64,000 nt of DNA from Candidatus Gastranaerophilales bacterium. GTDB lineage: Bacteria; Cyanobacteriota; Vampirovibrionia; Gastranaerophilales; Gastranaerophilaceae. This document shows, piece after piece, positions 55,880 to 64,000 of the stretch (positions within the stretch are counted from its first letter, which is position 1; the number at the start of each line of letters is the position of its first letter). The stretch is taken from the NCBI GenBank assembly GCA_944325525.1, contig CALVAK010000001.1, positions 62,001 through 126,000 on the forward strand, in the 5' to 3' direction. The notes under the pieces are model-generated. The model made no database searches, was not told the DNA's origin, and was given only the letters and a program-made list of their open reading frames with translations. The position numbers and the translations under genes are program-made.

Positions 55880-56892
55880 TGAAAAAGAATATAAAAAAAA
55901 TTATTCTTTTATTTATTACTTTTGTATTTTTATATCTGGTATTTGTAAATATAAATGTTAGTGAATTTATTAAGGTAATAAAGGGCTTTGATTTTAGATA
56001 TGTATTTCTTTTAATGATTTCAATTTCTTTATCTTTGTTTTGCCGTGGAATTTGCTTTAGCAGACTTATTTCCAAAACTGTTCCTGATGCTAAAATAAAA
56101 GATTTAACAGCACTTTGTTTTACCGGTGCTTCTTTGAATATAGTTCTTCCGGCACGGGCTGGTGATTTGTTTAGAGCTTATTATACCGGATATAAATATA
56201 ATGCAGATAAAGTTAAAATATTCGGTACGGTTATGCTTGAGAGAATTTTTGATGTTCTTGTTATATTCTCTTTTCTTACTATTGGGGTTTTTGTATATCA
56301 TCGCAATGCATTGGCTGTGAATCTTTGCCTTTTTGCAGGAATTTTAATTTTATCAGGAGTTGTTTTTGCTGTTGTTACGTATAAATATAATCAAACAGAT
56401 AGGATATGTTCTTATATTAAAGAAAAAACAGAAAAAATCCCTTTTTCTGAATTAATACAAAAGGCTACAGATTTTCTAAATAAAACTTGTAATTCTTTTT
56501 TTGAGGGGTTTGAAGTTATAGATACTCCGAAGAATATACTTATTGCAATTATTGCAGCTATAGGAATATGGTCATTTGAATGTCTGAATTTTTTAATTGT
56601 AATATACGGGTTCGGTTGTGAACTTCATTGGTCAGTAACGATATTTATAATAAGTTTTATAGCAATGGCGTGCATGATTCCTTCAACATCAATTTTTATA
56701 GGGCCATATCAGCTTGCTGTTATCTCTGCTTTTGCTATTTATGATGTTTCCAAAGAAACAGCTCTTGCTATGTCGTTATTGGAGCAGGCAGTGGTGACAA
56801 TTTTTGTTTCATTTGTTGCTGCGGTATATCTAATAAAGAACAATATTTCGTATAAAGACATTAAAAAAGATATTGGAGAAAGTATAGATTAA
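55879..56892 (+). CDS. flippase-like membrane protein (UPF0104 / AglD family)
   Basis: 337 residues with about eight membrane helices. Motifs of the lysylphosphatidylglycerol synthase transmembrane family are visible: LPARAGDLFRAYYTG in an early loop, and the later MACMIPSTSIFIGPYQLAVISAFAIYDV, close to the family's P-x-x-GGxGxxE region. Members move lipids or lipid-linked sugars across the membrane. The substrate is not known. It is co-translated with the dehydrogenase upstream. It converges on pdxA. Confidence 0.82.
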   Translation: MKKNIKKIILLFITFVFLYLVFVNINVSEFIKVIKGFDFRYVFLLMISISLSLFCRGICFSRLISKTVPDAKIKDLTALCFTGASLNIVLPARAGDLFRAYYTGYKYNADKVKIFGTVMLERIFDVLVIFSFLTIGVFVYHRNALAVNLCLFAGILILSGVVFAVVTYKYNQTDRICSYIKEKTEKIPFSELIQKATDFLNKTCNSFFEGFEVIDTPKNILIAIIAAIGIWSFECLNFLIVIYGFGCELHWSVTIFIISFIAMACMIPSTSIFIGPYQLAVISAFAIYDVSKETALAMSLLEQAVVTIFVSFVAAVYLIKNNISYKDIKKDIGESID

Positions 56893-56910
56893 TTTTCTCT
56901 TAGGTTTAAA

Positions 56911-57861
56911 TTAAATGTTTATAAACTGTAATGCCAGTTCAATTGCTCTTATCATACTTTGAGGATTTGCTAGGTTTTTACCGGCAATATCAAAAGCAGT
57001 GCCATGAGCTGGAGATGTTCTTATAACGTCAAGCCCGATAGTTGTATTAACACACTCATCACGCTCCATTAATTTAACAGGTATTAATCCTTGGTCGTGA
57101 TACAATGCAATATAGCAATCATAATTACATATGTTGTTATAACAATTATAAAATAAAGTATCTGCCGGAAACGGACCTTCTATGCTAATTCCTAGTTGCC
57201 TTAATTGTTTAATAGCTGGAATTATTTCATCAATTTCTTCGTTTCCGAATAAACCATTTTCTCCCGAGTGCGGGTTTAAGGCACATATAGCAATTTTCGG
57301 ATTTTGTATACCCAATTGGGTTTTAAGAGAATTATTAAGATGTATGGCTTTTTCAATTAAAATATCTTTTTTTATATGACTTGCAACTTCTGTTAAGGGT
57401 AGATGGCGTGTAAATAATAAAAGAGAAAAATTACTGCATATAAAGAGCATTTGTGCTTTTTGATTTGAATTTGCAAGATATTGTTCCAGTACTTCTGTTT
57501 GTCCTGAATAGTTATGTCCCGCAAGGTTCATCGCTTTTTTGGAAACAGGAGCTGTCACTATTGCATCAATTTCCCTGTTTTGTGCTAACTTGCAGGCTTC
57601 GATAATTGTTTTGAATGCAAATTCTCCGGCTTCTTCTGCTTCTATTGATGGCTTAATGTGTTCATATTTATATGGGATTTCAATTGTTTTATAATTTTTT
57701 TCGAGAGAAAGGTTGAATTCTTTTTCATAAAAATCAAGAATGTTTTTACTTGTTATCAATATGACCTGATCTGAGGGCAAATCAAGAAAATTTAATGCTT
57801 TTATCGTGATTTCAGGTGATATACTATTGGGATCACCAAATGTAATTGCTATTTTTTTCAT
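56911..57861 (-). CDS. PdxA-family dehydrogenase, probably PdxA2 (4-phospho-D-threonate/erythronate)
   Basis: 316 residues. It begins IAITFGDPNSISPEITIKAL; VTAPVSKKAMNLAGHNYSGQTE carries the first metal His, and IALYHDQGLIPVKLM and RTSPAHGTAFDIAG carry the others, so the active site is complete. PdxA proper makes pyridoxal phosphate from 4-phosphohydroxythreonine. The neighbour here, a DUF1537 kinase overlapping by one base, is the usual companion of PdxA2, which oxidises 4-phospho-D-threonate or erythronate in four-carbon acid-sugar breakdown. I favour PdxA2. Confidence 0.82.
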   Translation of the reverse strand: MKKIAITFGDPNSISPEITIKALNFLDLPSDQVILITSKNILDFYEKEFNLSLEKNYKTIEIPYKYEHIKPSIEAEEAGEFAFKTIIEACKLAQNREIDAIVTAPVSKKAMNLAGHNYSGQTEVLEQYLANSNQKAQMLFICSNFSLLLFTRHLPLTEVASHIKKDILIEKAIHLNNSLKTQLGIQNPKIAICALNPHSGENGLFGNEEIDEIIPAIKQLRQLGISIEGPFPADTLFYNCYNNICNYDCYIALYHDQGLIPVKLMERDECVNTTIGLDVIRTSPAHGTAFDIAGKNLANPQSMIRAIELALQFINI

Positions 57862-59168
57862 TATTTATCCTGTTCAAAATATTTTATAATATCTATTAAG
57901 GTATTTTGTGTGCCCAGATTTCCTGATTTTGTAACAATAAATTGACCTTTATGATCAATACCGAGAGGAATTGCAGGAGCAACAGTGTCTAAAATTTGTA
58001 AGTTTTTACTTCCTACTGCTCTACAGCATTTAAAAGAAGTTTCTCCGCCTACTGTAATTAGTATTGCCGGTTTTTGAGATATAACAATTCTTGTTACTGC
58101 AGCAAGATAATCACAAATTTTGGAGATGAATGTTTCTTTTGTAATTTCATGTTCAATAAGCAAAGAATTTAATTCATCAGTATTATCAATAAGACAGGAA
58201 GAATGTAAAATAACAATAATGTTATTTTTAAGATTGTTTATAACCCTTTTTGCAACTTCTTCGTAATCATCAGAAAAAATATTTTGCGGTTTTATCGCAA
58301 TAAAATATGTGTTTTCTATATTATCATTTTCCTGAAGTCTTTTAATTTGAGATGCAGTTAGATCTGTAGCACTTCCTGATACTACGAATTTGGGTAAATC
58401 AGGAACTTCAGGTTCTTCAAGTTTTTTTGTTTCATCATCAGGATGCCAGATCTTACTGAGTGCCTGGGCTGCTCCTGCAGAACCGCAAGGTAGAATCTTA
58501 TAGTTGCTTTTCGTTACAGCAAGAGCAATCTGTTCTAAATCTGTTGTTGAAACTGCGTCTGCAACTATATATTTTTTCCCTTTTGAAATTAATTCGTTTA
58601 ATTTTGTTAAAATTGGACCGGCACCTTTCATTATGATATCAAGACTTATAAGATCAACGTTTTGACTTTCTTCTTCAGATAACTGACCTTTTAAAAGGTT
58701 AACAATATTTGATTCCATAATAGGGCAAGCAGGATCTCTTGAAACATCGGTTCTTTGCAAAGGAACACCTTTTACTAAATGATATCCTCCTATTGTTGTT
58801 CTGCCTTCACTGGGAAAAGCTGGAAAAATTATTGCTGCATCCATTTCAAGTGTTTTAATTAAAATACCTATTTCTGCTGCAATATTACCTCTTAAAACAG
58901 AATCTATTTTTTTATATATGTATTCAAAATTATATTCTTTTAAAATTTTTTCAGCCGCATTTTTAACCCTTTCACGGGCAATATCTACAGGTGCATTTCT
59001 TGTCTCCGTAGACATAGCGAAAACTTCAGTATTAAGGCTTTCGTCAATAGACAAATCACCGCCGAAAGACACTTGTGTCTTGCAGCCTTGTAAAAAAAAC
59101 TGTAAAGAAGTATCGTTAGCACCTGTCAAATCATCAGCAATAACTGCAATATAATTGGATGTCTTCAT
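57861..59168 (-). CDS. four-carbon acid sugar kinase (DUF1537, OtnK/DtnK-like)
   Basis: 435 residues. It begins IAVIADDLTGANDTSLQFFLQGC, the family start, with a Lys pair (YIYKKIDSVLRGNIAAEI) and a C-terminal ATP site with ILITVGGETSFKCCRAV and GIDHKGQFIVTKSGNLG. These kinases phosphorylate D-erythronate, D-threonate or related acids. It lies 11 bases after ssb and overlaps the pdxA-like gene, forming a two-gene catabolic unit. The exact substrate is open, and no epimerase or decarboxylase is adjacent. Confidence 0.87.
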   Translation of the reverse strand: MKTSNYIAVIADDLTGANDTSLQFFLQGCKTQVSFGGDLSIDESLNTEVFAMSTETRNAPVDIARERVKNAAEKILKEYNFEYIYKKIDSVLRGNIAAEIGILIKTLEMDAAIIFPAFPSEGRTTIGGYHLVKGVPLQRTDVSRDPACPIMESNIVNLLKGQLSEEESQNVDLISLDIIMKGAGPILTKLNELISKGKKYIVADAVSTTDLEQIALAVTKSNYKILPCGSAGAAQALSKIWHPDDETKKLEEPEVPDLPKFVVSGSATDLTASQIKRLQENDNIENTYFIAIKPQNIFSDDYEEVAKRVINNLKNNIIVILHSSCLIDNTDELNSLLIEHEITKETFISKICDYLAAVTRIVISQKPAILITVGGETSFKCCRAVGSKNLQILDTVAPAIPLGIDHKGQFIVTKSGNLGTQNTLIDIIKYFEQDK

Positions 59169-59179
59169 ATTAAAACCGT

Positions 59180-59503
59180 TTAATTTTCACTTTTACTTCC
59201 AAGAAGTCTTAAAGTATTTGCACGTATAACAAATCTTTCACGTGCTTCTCCGTCAGCCCCAGTCCATTTGTTTGAAACAAGTCTTCCATCAATACAAACC
59301 TGACGACCTTTTTTTACATATTCACCTGCAATTTCTGCAGATTTATCCCATAATTCTATATTAAACCAGTCTGTAGTTTCAGCTTTACTTTTATAATCCC
59401 ATCTTGAAACAGCAACTGAAAAGGTTGTTTTAACTTTGCCTGATTCAAAATATTTAACTTCAGGATCCTGTCCTGCTCTTCCTACTATTACAACTGAATT
59501 CAT
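59180..59503 (-). CDS. ssb: single-stranded DNA-binding protein (short form)
   Basis: 107 residues forming one OB fold. It begins MNSVVIVGRAGQDPEVKYF, has TTDWFNIELWDKSAEIAGEYVKKGRQVCIDGRL, and stops at LRLLGSKSEN. The Gly/Pro-rich linker and the acidic tip (usually ending in DDDIPF) of ordinary bacterial SSB are absent. Short SSBs of this sort are known in Cyanobacteria. Another full-length SSB may exist elsewhere. AAAAGGAAAA precedes the ATG. Confidence 0.92.
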   Translation of the reverse strand: MNSVVIVGRAGQDPEVKYFESGKVKTTFSVAVSRWDYKSKAETTDWFNIELWDKSAEIAGEYVKKGRQVCIDGRLVSNKWTGADGEARERFVIRANTLRLLGSKSEN

Positions 59504-59578
59504 ATTGTTTTTCCTTTTAATCGTACATGTGAATTATAAGTAAAAATAAACTTTTTTGCAAAAAAACACACAGGTGTA

Positions 59579-61000
59579 TTAAGAATCAATACATTCTGAA
59601 TAATATTTTTTTACAAAATCTGCGGCATGCTGTTTATCTGAAATTTCACCAGATAATTGTGCTTCTTGAAGTGCTTTAATGATTTTCCCCAGAATTGGTC
59701 CGCTTTGAATGCCAAGTATTTCCATTATGTCACAGCCGTTGAGAAATTTTTCACAAGGAGTGATAGTTCGCCGTATTTTTAAATAATTATTTAACAGAGC
59801 GGTTAGACCGTTAATATTTGTTTTTACCATCTCTTCAGTAACATGAATTCCTCTCGCTGAAAGTCTGTCTGCCATTGCAAGTATTATAACGTCAATAACA
59901 TAATCTTCGGTTTTTCTGTAAAATTTCATTATGGCCTTTTCGCTTGTATCCGGTGAACAGATTAAGCTTGAAGGATATATATGATATTTTATTAAATTTT
60001 TTATGTATTCAATTTGTTTTTTTGAAAATTTTAATTCTTTTAAAATTGGTACGGAAAGCTGTGATCCAACTTCATCATGTTTAATAAACCGGTGTCTTAA
60101 GGTGTCTTCATCTATTGTCCAGCAGGAAGGTTTGCCTATATCGTGAAGAAATCCTGCTAACTTTAGGAATGCTAGTCTTTTAATTGTTCCTTTTGGCTCT
60201 GAATTTAAATATTCTTTTATTTCATCATTTGAATTCTCATATATGATTTGAATCTGATTTACGGTTTCAACAAGATGATGAAACAAATCAAGGTGATGGT
60301 GGGTATTTGATGGAATTTTCTTAATTTCTTTATATATGGGAAAAATTTCTTCCAATAAATTACATCTATCCATTTGCAATAGTGCCTGATGTGAATATTT
60401 GCCTTCAAATAATTTTAAAAGCTCGGCAGTTATACGTTCTTTTGCAGGTTTATTTATTTCTTTAAAGTGTTTTCTTACAATTTCAAAAAGAGATTTGTCA
60501 ATCTTATATCCTGTTACGGCTGCAAATCTAAATATTCTTAATAATCTTAAAGGGTCGTCTTCGAAATTCTTTTCAGAAATTCCTTTTATTTTTTCATTTT
60601 TTATATCAGAAATGCCGCCGGTTAAATCGATGAATTCTTCTTTATTAATATCATAAACAATTGCATTAATAGTTAAGTCACGTCTTTTTATATCTTTAGT
60701 TAAATCACCTTCAACAGGACAGGTTATATCTATGTAATTAATTTTGTCTTCTAATACCAACCTGTATATGTTATTAACAGAATCAAGCTCAATAAAATAA
60801 GCGTTGAGCTTGTCTGCTAAATCCTTTGCGAATAATTCCGTTTCTTCATCACATATAATTAAGTCACGATCTGTTGAAGTTTTTCCTGTTATGATGTCTC
60901 TTATATATCCGCCTACAATGTATACCTTTTTATTTTTAATAAAAGGTTTTATCTTTCTTATTACAGTATCATCATTAATTATTTTTATATATTTATCCAT
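59579..61000 (-). CDS. cca: CCA tRNA nucleotidyltransferase / poly(A) polymerase with HD domain
   Basis: 473 residues. The nucleotidyltransferase head has VYIVGGYIRDIITG and TSTDRDLII (catalytic D-x-D), then KDIKRRDLTINAIVYD. A helical middle follows (EDDPLRLLRIFRFAA). The C-terminal half has an HD domain with AGFLHDIGKPSCW and IKHDEVGS, absent from the smallest CCA enzymes. It adds or repairs the CCA end of tRNAs lacking it. The tRNA-Pro in this window encodes CCA itself. Its start overlaps rsmE by 8 bases. Confidence 0.88.
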   Translation of the reverse strand: MDKYIKIINDDTVIRKIKPFIKNKKVYIVGGYIRDIITGKTSTDRDLIICDEETELFAKDLADKLNAYFIELDSVNNIYRLVLEDKINYIDITCPVEGDLTKDIKRRDLTINAIVYDINKEEFIDLTGGISDIKNEKIKGISEKNFEDDPLRLLRIFRFAAVTGYKIDKSLFEIVRKHFKEINKPAKERITAELLKLFEGKYSHQALLQMDRCNLLEEIFPIYKEIKKIPSNTHHHLDLFHHLVETVNQIQIIYENSNDEIKEYLNSEPKGTIKRLAFLKLAGFLHDIGKPSCWTIDEDTLRHRFIKHDEVGSQLSVPILKELKFSKKQIEYIKNLIKYHIYPSSLICSPDTSEKAIMKFYRKTEDYVIDVIILAMADRLSARGIHVTEEMVKTNINGLTALLNNYLKIRRTITPCEKFLNGCDIMEILGIQSGPILGKIIKALQEAQLSGEISDKQHAADFVKKYYSECIDS

Positions 61001-61724
61001 ATAAAACTCCGTTTATTACGGTAGTAATTGCAGCCGTAAGAGCTGTATCTGCCCTGTATATTAAACTTCCGAGCGTAATAAGCGGAATATTATTTTCTTT
61101 AAAAAATTCAAATTCTCTTTCTGAAAAACCGCCTTCAGGCCCTATTATAATTAAAATTTTCTTGTTTTTGTTAATAGTCTTGTGTCTTAAATATTCAAAA
61201 AAATTTTCTTTTGCATATTTTTCTGCAAAAACAATTACATAATCATAATTTTTTATTAAACTGGGAATAGAAATAATGTCATAGATTTTCGGAATATCCG
61301 CTCTTTCGCATTGTTTTACCGATTCAAGTGCTATTGTCTGCCATCTTTTAATTTTGCTTTTTATAATACTTGCTTTAACACTGCAATTATCTGTATATAT
61401 AGGGATTATTCCCTTAACACCCAGTTCAGTTGCTTTTTTTATTGAGCTTATTTGGTCATCAGAATTAAGTACACTCTGGGCAATATACAAATTTAGAGGT
61501 AATGTTCTTTCTGATTTATATCTTTTGTAAATTTCAGCTTTAAAGCTGTTATTGTCAATTTCTTTCAATATTGTTTCATATTGAATTTGGTTTTCGTCTA
61601 AAAATAAAAGTTTTTCTCCCTGCTTTGAACGCATTACTTTTATAATGTGTTTATAAAGATTTTTATCGGATATTTCTATTGTATTATTTTTAATTTTGTT
61701 TGATTCTATTAAGAAATGAGGCAT
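60993..61724 (-). CDS. rsmE: 16S rRNA (uracil-1498-N3)-methyltransferase
   Basis: 243 residues. The N-terminal PUA-like RNA-binding domain is followed by a SPOUT methyltransferase knot: IIGPEGGFSEREFEFFKENNI and ITLGSLIYRADTALTAAITTVI, matching LGxRILRAETA. In SLGIxPI-type context, GIIPIYTDNCSVK is also present. It methylates U1498 in the 30S subunit, using S-adenosylmethionine. It is the first gene of a minus-strand series with cca. Confidence 0.93.
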   Translation of the reverse strand: MPHFLIESNKIKNNTIEISDKNLYKHIIKVMRSKQGEKLLFLDENQIQYETILKEIDNNSFKAEIYKRYKSERTLPLNLYIAQSVLNSDDQISSIKKATELGVKGIIPIYTDNCSVKASIIKSKIKRWQTIALESVKQCERADIPKIYDIISIPSLIKNYDYVIVFAEKYAKENFFEYLRHKTINKNKKILIIIGPEGGFSEREFEFFKENNIPLITLGSLIYRADTALTAAITTVINGVLYG

Positions 61725-61819
61725 ACATATTCCTTTTGAATAGTATATTATTACCGTATAATCTAATTATACAATAAATCCTTCTTTACATTAAAAAATA
61801 TAAATTATATCATTTATAT

Positions 61820-63205
61820 ATGAGTGAAATTTCAACACGTTTAATAAAAAAAGCAGTATATAATCTTTGTTTTGATGCAAATATTTGTATAAATAAAGAA
61901 GTCTATTCAAGGATTTTGAAAGAATATCTTCTTTCTGAAAAAATTGAAGCAAAAGAAATACTCAAGGCAATATTACAGAATGCCAAAATTGCTTATGAAA
62001 AAAAGCTTCCCTTATGTCAGGATACAGGTCAGGTCATAGTATTTTTAAAAATAGGACAAAAAGTAAAAATAAAAGGTGAATTTATAAATAAAGCAATAAA
62101 TGAAGCTGTTGAAAAATGCTATATAGATAACTGTTTTAGGAAATCAGTTGTGGAAAATTCCTTATTTGACAGAAAAAATACGAAGACTAACACACCGGTT
62201 GTTATACATACGGAATATGTAAATGGTGACGACATTAAAATAAGCGTGTTAATAAAAGGTGCCGGTTCAGAAAATAAGTCCGTACTTAAAATGTTTTTAC
62301 CGACAATACAGGAAGAAGAACTTGTTCATCAAATAGGAGATATAATACTTGAAACTGGTGAAAATGCTTGCCCTCCAATGTTTATAGGTATTGGTATAGG
62401 CTATACTGCTGAAAAGTCTTCTATAATGGCAAAGGAAGCTTTTATAAAAGATAAATTTACAAAAGAAGAGCTTGAATTTTCAGAAAAAGTAAAAAAATAT
62501 ATAGAAAAAAAAGCACCTGAAAAATATGGAAGCACTTATGTTTTAGATATAAGAACAATCACCGGTGCAACACATATAGCGTGTCTTCCTGTAAGTATAT
62601 CAATTAATTGTCATTCAAAGAGATATTCTCATTGTGTAGTAAAAGAAGATGGTGTAATATATCAGCATAAAAAACCCGATTTTGTTGATATTCAAGATAC
62701 AGATAACGATATAAACGAAATAAAAACAGAAGATACTAAGGCAATAAGAAACTTGAAATCCGGACAAAAAGTTCTGCTTACGGGACATATATATGTAGCA
62801 AGAGATATGGCACATAAACGACTTTGTGAACTCTTAAAAGAGAAAAAACCTCTACCTGTAGAATTGCGAGATAAAATTATATTTTATGCAGGTCCCTGTC
62901 CGGCAAAAAAAGGCGAGATATCAGGTTCTATTGGGCCTACAACTGCTTCAAGAATGGATAAATATGCTGTAGAGTTGTATAAAAACGGGCTTCTTGCAAC
63001 AATCGGAAAGGGAAGCAGAAGTAAAGAAATCATAGAGGTTATAAAGAATACCAGCTCAAAATATTTTACTGCAATAGGTGGAGTTGCGGCTTTACTATCC
63101 CGGCATATAAAAAAAAGTGAAATAATAGCTTTTGAAGATTTGGGTGCTGAAGCAATTTATGAATTATATGTAGAAAAATTACCGGTGATTACACAAATAA
63201 GCTAA
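61820..63205 (+). CDS. class I (iron-sulfur) fumarate hydratase, fused alpha and beta domains
   Basis: Interconverts fumarate and malate. 461 residues. The N-terminal alpha-type domain (about 1-280) has LPLCQDTGQ (C66), ENACPPMFIGIGIG (C184) and SINCHSKRYSH (C264) as the likely [4Fe-4S] ligands. The C-terminal beta-type domain (about 285-461) has GHIYVARDMAHKRL, YAGPCPAKKGEISGSIGPTTASRMD and GKGSRSKE. E. coli FumA is longer (about 548). This oxygen-sensitive class fits an anaerobe. Tartrate dehydratase is a related alternative. It is transcribed toward the GGGtGRT gene. Confidence 0.9.
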   Translation: MSEISTRLIKKAVYNLCFDANICINKEVYSRILKEYLLSEKIEAKEILKAILQNAKIAYEKKLPLCQDTGQVIVFLKIGQKVKIKGEFINKAINEAVEKCYIDNCFRKSVVENSLFDRKNTKTNTPVVIHTEYVNGDDIKISVLIKGAGSENKSVLKMFLPTIQEEELVHQIGDIILETGENACPPMFIGIGIGYTAEKSSIMAKEAFIKDKFTKEELEFSEKVKKYIEKKAPEKYGSTYVLDIRTITGATHIACLPVSISINCHSKRYSHCVVKEDGVIYQHKKPDFVDIQDTDNDINEIKTEDTKAIRNLKSGQKVLLTGHIYVARDMAHKRLCELLKEKKPLPVELRDKIIFYAGPCPAKKGEISGSIGPTTASRMDKYAVELYKNGLLATIGKGSRSKEIIEVIKNTSSKYFTAIGGVAALLSRHIKKSEIIAFEDLGAEAIYELYVEKLPVITQIS

Positions 63206-63238
63206 AAAAGACAGAACTTTTATTAGTTCTGTCTTTTT
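63205..63238. terminator. Rho-independent terminator between convergent genes
   Basis: A perfect 14-bp stem (63205-63218 with 63225-63238), loop of 6, followed by TGC. It lies just after the fumarase stop (63205) and before the convergent gene ending at 63260. Confidence 0.9.
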
Positions 63239-63259
63239 GCTTTAAGTATAATGAAACAT

Positions 63260-64000
63260 TTAATTCATAGCTTTTTCAACTGCAACTGCAACTGCAACGG
63301 TAGCTCCAACCATAGGATTGTTACCCATGCCAATTACACCCATCATTTCAACGTGAGCCGGAACAGAAGAAGAACCTGCAAATTGAGCATCTCCATGCAT
63401 TCTTCCCATGGTATCGGTCATACCGTATGAAGCCGGGCCGGCCGCAACGTTATCCGGATGAAGAGTTCTGCCGGTACCGCCGCCTGATGCAACAGAGAAA
63501 TATTTTCTGCCGTTTTCCCAACACCATTTTTTATATGTTCCTGCAACCGGATGCTGGAATCTTGTCGGATTGGTTGAGTTACCTGTAATAGATACATCAA
63601 CTCCTTCTTTTATCATTATAGCAACACCTTCACTGACATCATCTGCTCCGTAGCATTTAACTTTTGCTCTTTCACCTTCAGAAAAAGGAGTTTCTTTTAC
63701 AACTTTAAGTTCACCTGTTTTATAGTTATAATCGGTTTCAACATGTGTAAAACCGTTTATTCTTGAAATAATATAAGCGGCATCTTTTCCTAACCCGTTT
63801 AAAATAACTCTTAAAGGTTCTTTTCTTACTTTGTTTGCATTTCTTGCAATACCTATAGCACCTTCTGCAGCAGCAAAAGATTCATGACCTGCCAAAAAGC
63901 AGAAACATTTTGTTTCTTCTCTTAAAAGCATTGCACCTAGATTACCGTGACCTAAACCAACTTTTCTTGTATCACCTACAGATCCCGGTACGGCAAAAGC
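63260..64000 (-). CDS. GGGtGRT protein, C-terminal part (5' end outside window)
   Basis: 246 residues are visible, and the frame runs off the window edge; an internal ATG at 63931 is not the start. The signature is SVASGGGTGRTLHPDNVAAGPASYG. Other conserved parts are LAGHESFAAAEGAIGIARNANKVRKEPL, GNSTNPTRFQHPVAGTYKKW and MGVIGMGNNPMVGATVAVAVA. It is an uncharacterised family common in anaerobic gut bacteria. It is rich in Gly, Ala and His, which suggests a soluble enzyme; the function is unknown. It lies 54 bases from the convergent fumarase gene. Confidence 0.88.
   Translation of the reverse strand, partial: AFAVPGSVGDTRKVGLGHGNLGAMLLREETKCFCFLAGHESFAAAEGAIGIARNANKVRKEPLRVILNGLGKDAAYIISRINGFTHVETDYNYKTGELKVVKETPFSEGERAKVKCYGADDVSEGVAIMIKEGVDVSITGNSTNPTRFQHPVAGTYKKWCWENGRKYFSVASGGGTGRTLHPDNVAAGPASYGMTDTMGRMHGDAQFAGSSSVPAHVEMMGVIGMGNNPMVGATVAVAVAVEKAMN

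Overview
This is an AT-rich chromosomal window. It most likely comes from a Gastranaerophilales / Vampirovibrionia (Melainabacteria) bacterium, the non-photosynthetic gut sister group of Cyanobacteria. Three lines of evidence support this. First, there is a DUF1822-type protein, a family known mainly from Cyanobacteria, encoded beside a sigma factor. Second, several lineage-type unknown proteins begin MKIN(S/R)I and carry an F/Y-K-G tripeptide shortly afterwards. Third, the window holds an outer-membrane lipid system (LpxK, Mla-type ABC transporter, TolC-like protein) together with an oxygen-sensitive class III ribonucleotide reductase and class I fumarase, and no photosynthesis genes. The assignment is an inference; no 16S rRNA gene is present. 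No phage, insertion sequence or CRISPR array was seen, so this looks like core chromosome with lineage-specific inserts.

Layout. 1-5.2 kb: the end of miaA, small unknown proteins, a uridine-kinase-like protein, a hexose-phosphate mutase and prephenate dehydratase. 5.5-12.1 kb: a three-gene plus-strand operon encoding a predicted membrane anti-sigma factor (DUF1822 + zinc anti-sigma motif + acidic linker + TM + TonB-C-like domain), its sigma factor, and a large zinc-ribbon/AAA/TPR protein. 12.1-15 kb: nrdG-nrdD. 15.2-22.2 kb: a minus-strand run of gyrB, a TPR protein, a GAF-GGDEF diguanylate cyclase and a lytic transglycosylase. 22.4-26.8 kb: a histidine phosphatase, an acetyltransferase, a ZIP transporter, a TolC-like and a GspF/PilC-like protein. 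26.8-33.8 kb: a minus-strand envelope run (LD-carboxypeptidase, OppF-like ATPase, MlaE-MlaF-MlaD, LpxK, glycosyltransferase 9). 33.9-37.5 kb: dnaX, smpB, two small orphans, and an XRE regulator behind three evenly spaced operators. 37.5-43.9 kb: a Ski2-like helicase, DAHP synthase, a sugar nucleotidyltransferase, ffh and clpP. 44-53.2 kb: an unknown protein, a soluble protein made of the FlhA cytoplasmic domain, three MKIN/FKG proteins, ugd, a 5'-nucleotidase-like protein and tRNA-Pro(GGG). 53.4-56.9 kb: rpsT, a possible RpoZ, a TPR protein, a zinc dehydrogenase and a flippase-like membrane protein. 56.9-64 kb: a PdxA2/DUF1537 four-carbon acid-sugar pair, ssb, a CCA-adding enzyme, rsmE, class I fumarase and the end of a GGGtGRT protein.

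How the genes fit together. The housekeeping load covers replication, translation quality control, SRP targeting, aromatic amino-acid synthesis and anaerobic dNTP supply. The envelope genes fit a diderm cell with lipid A and Mla-type lipid trafficking. The parts most worth attention are the sigma/anti-sigma/STAND-like operon, the flagellum-free FlhA cytoplasmic domain, the 32-bp operator array in front of the XRE gene, and the MKIN/FKG proteins, one of which is internally duplicated and one of which carries a GC-rich palindromic in-frame insert.
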